Shown in pieces: positions 32,618-39,827 of a DNA stretch of 40,104 bases. Below the pieces are notes generated by a model. The model worked only from the letters and a program-made list of their open reading frames with translations. It made no database searches and had not been told where the DNA came from. This DNA is from Cellulomonas endophytica. Lineage in GTDB: Bacteria; Actinomycetota; Actinomycetes; Actinomycetales; Cellulomonadaceae. Where the stretch lies: assembly GCF_004123805.1 (NCBI RefSeq), contig NZ_RWJX01000034.1, positions 1-40,104 of the forward strand, in the 5' to 3' direction. A program made the position numbers and the translations under genes. Within the stretch, counting starts at the first letter, position 1. Each line of letters begins with the position of its first letter.

Positions 32618-35600
32618 CGGCCGCGACGCCGCCGGGCACCCCGGGCACCCCGGGCACCCCGGGCACCCCGGGGACGCCGGCCACGCCGGGACGGGCCGGT
32701 GCCGCCGTCTTCGACGTCCGCGGACCGCTCCCCGTCGGCACCGTCGTCCTGGAGGCGAGCGCCGGCACGGGGAAGACCACGACGATCGCCTCGCTGGCCG
32801 CCCGGTACGTGGCCGAGGGCGTCGCGCGGCTGCCCGACCTGCTGCTCGTGACCTTCGGCCGGCTGGCGACCTCCGAGCTGCGCGAGCGGGTGCGCGACCG
32901 CCTCGTCGAGGTGGAGGCGGCCCTCGGCGCGCCGGGGGCCGCGGTCTCGCCCGACGAGGTGGTCCGCCACCTCGCCGCGACGGCCCCGGGCGAGCTCGAC
33001 CTCCGGCGGGGCCGGCTCACGGAGGCGCTCGCGGCCTTCGACGCGGCCACCATCACGACGACCCACGGCTTCTGCCAGGAGATGCTCGGCACCCTGGGCA
33101 CCGTCGGCGACGTCGACCACGACGCGACCCTCCTGCCCGACGTCGCCGGTCTCGAGGCCGAGGTCGTCGACGACCTGTACCTGCGCAAGTACGCCGGGAC
33201 GCCCGACCCGCCGCTGCGGGTGGCGCGCGCCCGGGCCGTCGCGCACGAGGCGATCAGCGACCACGCCGCGCTCGTCGAGCCCGCGGAGCCCGGCGACGAC
33301 CCGGCCGTGCGCGACGCCGTGGGCCTGGCGCGCGCGGCCCGTGCCGAGCTCACCCGACGCAAGCGCGAGCGCCGCCTGCTCGACTACGACGACCTGCTCG
33401 TCCTCCTGCGGGACGCCCTGCTCGACCCCACGACGGGGGCCGACGCCGCCGCCCGCGTCCGGGCACGGTTCCGCGTCGTCATGGTCGACGAGTTCCAGGA
33501 CACGGACCCCGTGCAGTGGGACATCCTGCGGGCCGCGTTCCACGGGCACCGGACGCTCGTGCTCATCGGCGACCCCAAGCAGGCGATCTACGCGTTCCGG
33601 GGCGCCGACGTGGTGACGTACCTGCGCGCGGCGGAGCAGGCGGACACGCGGACCCTGGGGCGCAACTGGCGCGCCGACCCCGACGTGCTGGCCGGCCTGG
33701 CCCCGGTCCTGCGCGGCACGGCCCTCGGCGACCCCCGCATCGTCGTGCACCCCGTCGAGGCGGGGCGGACGGGGCGACGGCTGCGGGGCGCGGCGCCCGT
33801 CGTGGTGCGCCAGGTGACGCGGGCGGCCCTCGGGACCTCGGGCGCGAAGCACGCCCCCGTCGCCGCCGTGCGCGACCTCGTGCACGCGGACGTCGCGGCG
33901 CAGGTCGTGCGCACGCTGCGGGAGGCGGAGGTCGTGGCGGCCGACGGCACCACCCGCCCGGTGGAGCCGCGGGACATCGCGGTCCTGGCCCGGCGGAACC
34001 AGGACGCCCTGGCCGCGCAGCGCGCCCTGGCCGCCGTCGGGGTCCCCGCGGTGACCTCGATGCTGGCGAGCGTCTTCGGGACGCCGGCCGCCCAGGACTG
34101 GCTCGTCCTCCTGTCGGCGCTGGCACGCCCGGGCGTGCGCGGGCTGACGGCGGCCGTCGCGCTCGGCCCCTTCGTCGGCTGGTCGGCGGCCCGGCTCGCG
34201 GCGGCGGGTGACGCCGAGCGGGACGCGGTGGACGACCGCGTCCGCGGATGGGCCCGGGTGCTCGCCGAGCACGGCGTCGCCGCGCTCGTCGAGGCGACGG
34301 CGGTCGACGGCGTGCGCGAGCGGCTCGTCGCCCTGCCCGACGGTGAGCGGCGGCTCACCGACCTGCGCCACGTCGGGGAGGCGCTGCACGAGGCCGCGAC
34401 CGGCGCCGGGCTCGGCCCGTCGGCGCTGCTGGAGTGGCTGCGCGAGCGCATCGACGAGGCGCGCGAGGACTACGCCGAGGAGCGCAGCCGGCGGCTCGAG
34501 ACGGACGCCGCCGCGGTCCAGGTCATCACCGTGCACGCCGCCAAGGGCCTGCAGTTCCCCGTGGTCCTCGTGCCGTACCTGTGGGACCGGTGGACGCCGG
34601 ACGCGCCGGACACCCTGCACCTGCACCGCCGGGACCGCCGGGTGCTGCACGTCGGGGGCAGGGGCAGCCCGGGCTGGGACGAGGCCCGGCGGGCCCACGA
34701 CGAGGACGAGGCCGGCGAGGGCCTGCGCCTGGCCTACGTGGCGCTCACCCGCGCCGCGAGCCAGGTCGTGCTCTGGTGGGCGCCGAGCAAGAACTCCGCG
34801 ACGGCGCCGCTGACGCGGCTGCTGCTCGCGCCGCGGGACGCCGAGGGCACCCCTGCGGCCTCCGTCCGGGCGACGGCCGACGAGGTGACGACGGTGCGGC
34901 TGCGCGAGCTCGTGACGGCCGGCGGCGGTGCGCTCGCGCTCGAGCTCGTCGCGGGGCCGCCGGGGACGACGCCCTGGTCCCCGCCGACGCCTGCCGGCCC
35001 GGCCCTCGGGCTGGCCCGGCTGGACCGGGTGCCCGACACGGCGTGGCGCCGCACCTCCTACACGGCCCTCACGTCGGGGGTGCACGGGCACGGCCCGGGC
35101 GCCCCCGGAGGGGTGGCGCCGGCGGGCGCGGACCGCGGCGGCACGGCCGCGGCGCCGCCGGGCGCGGGCGCGGGTGCCGGCTCCGTCGGGTCCGAGCCGG
35201 AGACGCACGTGGTCGAGGACGAGCCCGTCGAGGCGGTCGACGCCGGCGCCCTCGCCGGGGAGCTCGCCGCCCTGCTCGCGGGGGACGGGACGGCCGGCCA
35301 GGAGGACCACGAGGCGGCCCTGCGCGCCGTGCCGTCACCCCTGGCGGACCTGCCGGGCGGCACGGGCTTCGGCACGGTGGTCCACCGCGTGCTCGAGCGC
35401 GTCGACCCCGCGGCGGGCGACCTCGCCGCCGAGCTGCTGCTGCGGTGCACGGAGGTCGGCACGGCGCACCTGGCCGGGGCGACCCCGACGGCGCTGGCCA
35501 CCGGGCTGCTGCCGGTCCTGCGCACCCCGCTCGGACCGCTCGCCGGGGGGCGGAGCCTGCGGGACGTCCCGCCCTCCGACCGCCTCGCCGAGCTCGACTT

Positions 35601-36180
35601 CGAGCTGCCGCTGGCCGGGGGCGACCGGGCGGGGCGGGCGGGTGCCCCGCGACCGGCCGGGCTGCGTGACGTGGCCAAGGTGCTCCGGGCGCACCTCGAC
35701 CGCGCCGACCCCTTCGCCGGCTACGCCGACCGGCTGGAGGACCCGGCGCTGGCCGCGTCCCGCCTGGCGGGCTACCTCACGGGCAGCATCGACGCCGTGC
35801 TGCGCGTCCCGGCGGCCGGGGTGACGGGCGGGTACCGGTACCTCGTCGTCGACTACAAGACGAACCGGCTCGGTCCCGTCGGCGAGCCCCTCACGGCCTG
35901 GCAGTACCGCCCCTCCGCGCTCGTGGACGCGATGCTCGACGCCCACTACCCGCTCCAGCTGCTGCTCTACGCCGTCGCGCTGCACCGCTACCTGCGCTGG
36001 CGGCTGCCCGGGTACCGCCCCGACGAGCACCTCGGCGGCGGGCTGTACCTGTTCGTCCGCGGCATGGCCGGGCCGACCACCCCGGTCGTGGACGGCACCC
36101 CGTGCGGGGTGCTGGGGTGGCGGCCGCCGGCCGCGCTCGTCGCCGCGCTGTCCGACCTGCTCGACGAGGGACGCCCGTGA
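32614..36180 (+). CDS. recB: Exodeoxyribonuclease V subunit beta (RecB)
   Basis: A 1188-residue 3'-5' helicase and nuclease. The GTG at 32614 overlaps the recC stop as GTGA. Residues about 7-24 are a PGT repeat encoded by a 9-bp tandem repeat. The superfamily 1 motifs are intact: ASAGTGKTTT (about 48-57), MVDEFQDTDPVQW (DEFQD about 292), LIGDPKQAIYAFRGAD, TVHAAKGLQFPVVLVP and LRLAYVALTRA. The C-terminal RecB nuclease carries FGTVVHRVLE with its metal-binding His, then VVDYKTN (Asp and Lys about 1080 and 1082) and HYPLQLLLYAVAL. It is therefore predicted to be catalytically complete in both activities. A Gly/Ala/Pro-rich linker around 35090-35180 separates helicase from nuclease. Confidence 0.93.
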   Translation: MTAATPPGTPGTPGTPGTPGTPATPGRAGAAVFDVRGPLPVGTVVLEASAGTGKTTTIASLAARYVAEGVARLPDLLLVTFGRLATSELRERVRDRLVEVEAALGAPGAAVSPDEVVRHLAATAPGELDLRRGRLTEALAAFDAATITTTHGFCQEMLGTLGTVGDVDHDATLLPDVAGLEAEVVDDLYLRKYAGTPDPPLRVARARAVAHEAISDHAALVEPAEPGDDPAVRDAVGLARAARAELTRRKRERRLLDYDDLLVLLRDALLDPTTGADAAARVRARFRVVMVDEFQDTDPVQWDILRAAFHGHRTLVLIGDPKQAIYAFRGADVVTYLRAAEQADTRTLGRNWRADPDVLAGLAPVLRGTALGDPRIVVHPVEAGRTGRRLRGAAPVVVRQVTRAALGTSGAKHAPVAAVRDLVHADVAAQVVRTLREAEVVAADGTTRPVEPRDIAVLARRNQDALAAQRALAAVGVPAVTSMLASVFGTPAAQDWLVLLSALARPGVRGLTAAVALGPFVGWSAARLAAAGDAERDAVDDRVRGWARVLAEHGVAALVEATAVDGVRERLVALPDGERRLTDLRHVGEALHEAATGAGLGPSALLEWLRERIDEAREDYAEERSRRLETDAAAVQVITVHAAKGLQFPVVLVPYLWDRWTPDAPDTLHLHRRDRRVLHVGGRGSPGWDEARRAHDEDEAGEGLRLAYVALTRAASQVVLWWAPSKNSATAPLTRLLLAPRDAEGTPAASVRATADEVTTVRLRELVTAGGGALALELVAGPPGTTPWSPPTPAGPALGLARLDRVPDTAWRRTSYTALTSGVHGHGPGAPGGVAPAGADRGGTAAAPPGAGAGAGSVGSEPETHVVEDEPVEAVDAGALAGELAALLAGDGTAGQEDHEAALRAVPSPLADLPGGTGFGTVVHRVLERVDPAAGDLAAELLLRCTEVGTAHLAGATPTALATGLLPVLRTPLGPLAGGRSLRDVPPSDRLAELDFELPLAGGDRAGRAGAPRPAGLRDVAKVLRAHLDRADPFAGYADRLEDPALAASRLAGYLTGSIDAVLRVPAAGVTGGYRYLVVDYKTNRLGPVGEPLTAWQYRPSALVDAMLDAHYPLQLLLYAVALHRYLRWRLPGYRPDEHLGGGLYLFVRGMAGPTTPVVDGTPCGVLGWRPPAALVAALSDLLDEGRP
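32632..32685 (+). repeat. 9-bp tandem repeat in the recB N-terminus
   Basis: CCGGGCACC occurs four times exactly (32632-32667), followed by two decayed units. It encodes PGT x5 and PAT in the unconserved leader ahead of the RecB helicase domain. Confidence 0.88.
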
Positions 36181-38264
36181 CCGACGCGACGAGCACCGCC
36201 CCCGCCACCGCCACCGCCTCCGGGCGTCCCGGCCCCGGGCCTCTCGGCCCCACGCCTCTCGGCTCCGGGCCGTCGGGGTCGGTGCCCTGGCGCGTCACGG
36301 GGCTCCTGGCCCCCTTCGTCGCGGCGGGCGTGCTGGCCGCGGCGGACGTGCACGTCGCGCGACGGCTCGTGGGGTTCGTCGACGAGCACGACGAGCGGGT
36401 GGCCCTCGCGGCCGCGCTCACGGTGCGCGCGCTGCGGGGCGGGTCGGTCTGCCTGCCGCTGGACGCCGCCCCCGACCTGCCGGCCGGCCTCGCCCCCGGT
36501 GCTCCCGCCGACGCCCGGCCCGACGGCGTGGCAGCCCTCGCGTGGCCCGAGCCGGACGGGCCCGACGGCTGGCACGCGGCCCTGCGCCGCAGCCCGCTCG
36601 TCGCGGACGGGCCCGGCGGCGACCCCGACCGGCCGCTGCGGTGGGTCGACGGGCGCCTCTACCTCGACCGCTACTGGCGCGACGAGCGGGTCCTGCGGGA
36701 CCTGGCCACGGAACCGGCCGACGACCGCGCGGACCCGGCGCCGCCGGCCGAGCCCCCGGCGCTGGAGGCCGCGGTGGCGGACCTCCTGCCGGCCGAGGGC
36801 GACGGCCGCCAGCGGGAGGCGGTGCGCACGGCCGCCCGCCGTCGGCTGACCGTCCTCACCGGGGGGCCGGGCACCGGCAAGACGACGACCGTGGCACGGC
36901 TCGTCGCGGCGCTCGAGGCCTCCGCCGGCCCCGGGCTGCGCGTCGCGCTCGCCGCCCCGACCGGCAAGGCCGCCGCGCGCCTGCAGGAGTCCGTCGGCGC
37001 CGAGCTCCGCAGCCTCGGTGCCGACCGGGGTGCGACCGGCGGGGGCGGGCCGGACGGGCACGGGGTGGACCGGCGCGGGGTGGACGGGCACGCGCCGGAT
37101 GGGCACGTCTTGGACGGGCACGGCGTGGACGGGCACGGCGTGGACCGGCACGCGCCGGACGGGCACGCGCTGGAGCGGCTCAGGGCGACCACCCTGCACC
37201 GGCTCCTCGGCCCGCTGCCGGGCACGACGACCCGCTTCCGTCACGACCGGCACCACCGCCTGCCGCACGACCTCGTGGTCGTCGACGAGTCCTCGATGGT
37301 CTCCCTGCCCCTCATGGCCCGGCTGCTGGAGGCGCTGCGGCCCACCGCGCGGCTCGTGCTCGTCGGCGACCCGGACCAGCTCAGCTCCGTCGACGCGGGC
37401 GCCGTGCTCGCCGACCTCGTCGAGGCCCTGCCCGAGGGCGTCGTGCGGCTGACGACCGCGCACCGCTACGGCGAGGACCTCGCCGCCCTGGCGGAGGCCG
37501 TCCGACGCGGCGACGGCGACGAGGCGGTGGCCCTCCTGCGGGCCGGCGGGCCGCACCGGTCGCTCGTGGTGCCGGCCACGGACCGCCCCGGCGCCGCCGA
37601 CGTCGCGGGCCTGCGGCAGGACGTGGTGGACGCCGGCCGCACCCTGCGGCGCGCGGCACGGTCCGGGGACGCCGCCGGTGCCCTGGCGGCGCTGGAGCGG
37701 CACCGGCTGCTGCTCGCGCACCGCGAGGGACCGCACGGCGTCGCCGGGTGGGCGGCGCTGGCCGAGCGGTGGGTCGAGGAGGCGGACCCGGCGGGCGGCA
37801 CGGCGGGAGGCATCGCGGGCGGCGCGGCGGGAGGCGGCGCGTCGGGGCCGTGGCCCCTGGGCACGCCCCTGCTCGTCACGGAGAACGACCGCGCCGGCGG
37901 GCTGGCCAACGGCGACACGGGCGTGGTCGTCGCCGACGGCGGAGGCGGCGTGGTCGTGGCGTTCGGCGGCCCGGCCGGCGAGCCCGTGCTCGTCCCGGTC
38001 CACCGGCTGCCGCCCGTGCAGACCGTGCACGCCATGACGGTGCACCGGGCGCAGGGCAGCCAGTTCCGCCGCGTGAGCGTGCTGCTGCCGCCCCCGACGT
38101 CCCCGCTGCTCACCCGGGAGCTGCTCTACACCGCCGTGACGCGGGCCCGGGACGCGGTGCGCGTCATCGGGTCGGAGGACGCGGTCCGCGCCGCGGTCGC
38201 GCGGCCGGTGCGGCGGGCGAGCGGTCTGCGCACCCCCCTCGTCCCCGGTCTGCCGCGCCCCTGA
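36177..38264 (+). CDS. recD: Exodeoxyribonuclease V subunit alpha (RecD) with a repeat insertion
   Basis: A 695-residue 5'-3' helicase. The GTG at 36177 overlaps the recB stop as GTGA. After a Pro/Gly leader, the RecD N-terminal domain (about 35-180) is followed by Walker A GGPGTGKT (229-236), motif Ia APTGKAAARLQESV, VVVDESSMV (motif II, about 370) and LVGDPDQLSSVDAGAVL (motif III). LTTAHRYG and TVHRAQGSQF (motif V) follow, and YTAVTRARDAVRVIG (motif VI) ends it. Residues about 291-330 are eight histidine-bearing pentapeptides inserted between motif Ia and TLHRLL, which RecD proteins usually connect by a short stretch. A second AGG(x) tetrapeptide repeat occurs near residue 539. Both are low-complexity additions; the helicase core appears intact. 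Confidence 0.92.
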   Translation: MTDATSTAPATATASGRPGPGPLGPTPLGSGPSGSVPWRVTGLLAPFVAAGVLAAADVHVARRLVGFVDEHDERVALAAALTVRALRGGSVCLPLDAAPDLPAGLAPGAPADARPDGVAALAWPEPDGPDGWHAALRRSPLVADGPGGDPDRPLRWVDGRLYLDRYWRDERVLRDLATEPADDRADPAPPAEPPALEAAVADLLPAEGDGRQREAVRTAARRRLTVLTGGPGTGKTTTVARLVAALEASAGPGLRVALAAPTGKAAARLQESVGAELRSLGADRGATGGGGPDGHGVDRRGVDGHAPDGHVLDGHGVDGHGVDRHAPDGHALERLRATTLHRLLGPLPGTTTRFRHDRHHRLPHDLVVVDESSMVSLPLMARLLEALRPTARLVLVGDPDQLSSVDAGAVLADLVEALPEGVVRLTTAHRYGEDLAALAEAVRRGDGDEAVALLRAGGPHRSLVVPATDRPGAADVAGLRQDVVDAGRTLRRAARSGDAAGALAALERHRLLLAHREGPHGVAGWAALAERWVEEADPAGGTAGGIAGGAAGGGASGPWPLGTPLLVTENDRAGGLANGDTGVVVADGGGGVVVAFGGPAGEPVLVPVHRLPPVQTVHAMTVHRAQGSQFRRVSVLLPPPTSPLLTRELLYTAVTRARDAVRVIGSEDAVRAAVARPVRRASGLRTPLVPGLPRP
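37047..37181 (+). repeat. 15-bp x 8 repeat encoding a (G/A)(V/P)DGH pentapeptide in recD
   Basis: Eight consecutive 15-bp units from 37047 to 37166 encode GPDGH, GVDRR, GVDGH, APDGH, VLDGH, GVDGH, GVDRH and APDGH; a ninth unit (ALERL) has decayed. Core DNA is GTGGACGGGCACGGC with small changes. Seven histidines at five-residue spacing result. Confidence 0.92.
37791..37838 (+). repeat. 12-bp x 4 repeat encoding AGG(x) in recD
   Basis: Four 12-bp units encode AGGT, AGGI, AGGA and AGGG. The glycine codons alternate GGC-GGC and GGA-GGC, so the higher-order unit is 24 bp. It lies in a flexible part between motifs III and V of the RecD core. Confidence 0.75.
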
Positions 38265-38276
38265 CGGCCACCCGGG

Positions 38277-38722
38277 TCAGCCGGGCGCGCCGAGGAGGTC
38301 CCGCAGCCAACCCGCCCCGCGGACCTGAGCGCCGAGGGGCAGCACCCGCTCGCGCAGGCCGCGGTCCGACGTCACGACGAGCACCTCCTCGTCGCCGGCG
38401 CGGAGCCCTCCCACGACCGCGACGACGGCGGCGTCCCCGTCCCGCTCCGCCCGCACGACCTCCACCCGGAGGTCGTCGACGTCCGCGGCCCCGCGCGCCG
38501 CCCCCCCTCGAGCACGACGACAACCCGCAGGACCGGGCGGCCGTCGGGCGCGGGCAGGCCCGGCCCCACCCGGGCGACGAGCGCGGCCACGAGACGCCCC
38601 GCGGCACCCGCCCGGTCCCGCCACCAGCCGTCCGGGCGGCTGCCGACGACGTTCGCCGCGTCGATGACGAGCACGGGGCCCCGGCCCGCCGGTGCCTGCG
38701 TCCCGCGACCGTCCCCGCTCAT
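38277..38722 (-). pseudogene. NYN-domain (YacP-like) ribonuclease gene with a frameshift
   Basis: Two frames together encode one actinobacterial NYN/PIN-fold protein. The first part starts at ATG 38722: GPVLVIDAANVVGSRPDGWW (catalytic-type Asp about 21), then a helix RDRAGAAGRLVAALVARV and VLRVVVVLEGG. The second part, in the -1 frame, continues GAADVDDLRVEVVRAERDGD, then EVLVVTSDRGLRERVLPLGA and WLRDLLG. The switch falls on seven G of the coding strand (C run at 38501-38507). With one extra G the gene would encode 148 residues. The phase is G GGG GGG, a correct -1 slippery heptamer, so programmed frameshifting is possible besides a true mutation or a sequencing error. The ATG overlaps the stop of the 82-residue gene upstream as ATGA. 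Confidence 0.8.
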
Positions 38723-38967
38723 CCCACGGGGGCGACGGAGACCGTGTGCGGCATCTCGTCGAGCACCTCGAGCGCGTGCGAGCGCGCCTCGCGGACGGCG
38801 GTCTCGAGGTCGTCGGCCTCCCCCCGCACGTCGAAGACGACGGTGCGCGGCGCGGTGAAGCCGGCGGGGGCGTCGTCGCGCAGCGCCCCCAGGGCCTCGC
38901 GCATGAGGGCGACGGTCTCGGCGTCGGGGACCTCGGGGACGGTGACGTGGGCCAGGTAGTCGGGCAT
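38719..38967 (-). CDS. Conserved-looking small protein coupled to the NYN gene
   Basis: An 82-residue soluble protein starting MPDYLAHVTVPEVPDAETVA, with an alternating strand-helix pattern (VTVPEVPDAETVALMREALG, then RTVVFDVRGEADDLETAV, then EVLDEMPHTVSVAP). It appears ferredoxin-like in secondary structure. I recall similar small proteins in other actinobacteria but know no function. The ATG at 38967 is the only start that begins with the conserved-looking strand. Its TGA shares ATGA with the start of the NYN gene, so the two are probably translated together. It is divergent from the sigma factor gene; the 146-base gap between them shows nothing I can call. Confidence 0.6.
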   Translation of the reverse strand: MPDYLAHVTVPEVPDAETVALMREALGALRDDAPAGFTAPRTVVFDVRGEADDLETAVREARSHALEVLDEMPHTVSVAPVG

Positions 38968-39113
38968 GCCGGCATCCTGCCGCGCCCCACCGACACGGGC
39001 GGCGCGTCGTCCCCACGCCCGGCCGGGACCGCGTGACGGCGCCGGCGGTACCGTCCCCGCATGCCCCGCCGGCCGACGTGTCACATCCGGGCGTCCGGCG
39101 GTGCTCAGAGGGT

Positions 39114-39827
39114 ATGGAGCCCCTCGCCGGCACGGGAGCGACGCCGGTCGTCGCCCGGCCGACCGCGCTGCCCCGACCGCTCGGCCGGACCGGCCCGACC
39201 GGCCGGGCCTCGCCGCAGTCCCCGCCCCCGCCCCGCCCGACCGCACCTCGGCCCGTCCCCGGCCCGACCACCGGAGGGATCGTCACCCTGACCGGCACCG
39301 ACGACGCCTCCCGGCCCGCCCCCGCGGGACCCGTGCGCGCCGACCTCGAGCACGTCTTCCGCGCCACGTACCCCCGGGTGGTCGCGGTCGCCGCCCGCGT
39401 CCTCGGCTCCCGCGACGAGGCCGAGGACGTCGCCCAGGAGGTCTTCCTCGGGTTCGGGCGGTCCGCGGTCCCTGCCGACGAGGCGCCGGGCTGGCTCTCC
39501 GTGGCCGCCGCGCACACCGCGCTCAACCACCTCCGCTCCGGCCGCCGCCGCGCCCTGCGCGAGGAGGCGGTCCGCCACCCCGGCGACGAGCTGGCCCCCG
39601 ACGTCGCCGACACCGTCGTCACCCTCGACGAGCGGCGGCGCGTCCGCGCGGCCCTGGCGCGCCTGCCCGAGCGGCAGGCCGTCGCGCTCGTCCTGCGGCA
39701 CAGCGGCCTCAGCTACGCCGAGGTGGCCGCCGCCCTCGACCTCTCCCCCGGCAGCGTGGGCACGACCCTGCGCCGCGCCGAGTCCGCCCTACGCGAGGAG
39801 CTGATCCCCCATGCGTCACCCCGATGA
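39114..39827 (+). CDS. ECF-type sigma-70 family RNA polymerase sigma factor
   Basis: An ECF sigma factor. Region 2 reads LEHVFRATYPRVVAVAARVL then DEAEDVAQEVFLGF, the usual D-A-E-D-V-x-Q-E-V/T-F motif. Region 4 reads ALARLPERQAVALVLRHSGL then SYAEVAAALDLSPGSVGTTL, a helix-turn-helix. The ATG at 39114 gives 237 residues, of which the first ~75 are proline-rich and not part of the fold. A GGAGG at 39273-39277 is followed only by a CTG (39288) at suitable spacing, which would give a protein of usual length, so the true start is unsettled. The 3' end overlaps the anti-sigma gene by 17 bases. It directs transcription of an unknown regulon. Confidence 0.85.
   Translation: MEPLAGTGATPVVARPTALPRPLGRTGPTGRASPQSPPPPRPTAPRPVPGPTTGGIVTLTGTDDASRPAPAGPVRADLEHVFRATYPRVVAVAARVLGSRDEAEDVAQEVFLGFGRSAVPADEAPGWLSVAAAHTALNHLRSGRRRALREEAVRHPGDELAPDVADTVVTLDERRRVRAALARLPERQAVALVLRHSGLSYAEVAAALDLSPGSVGTTLRRAESALREELIPHASPR

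Noticed and set aside
28913..35310. Very long minus-strand open frames opposite recC and recB
   Set aside because: Shadow frames produced by codon bias of the sense genes; their translations show no conserved motif.
37047..37181. CRISPR-like or attachment-site repeat in recD
   Set aside because: No spacers, frame-preserving 15-bp units in the middle of a helicase gene.
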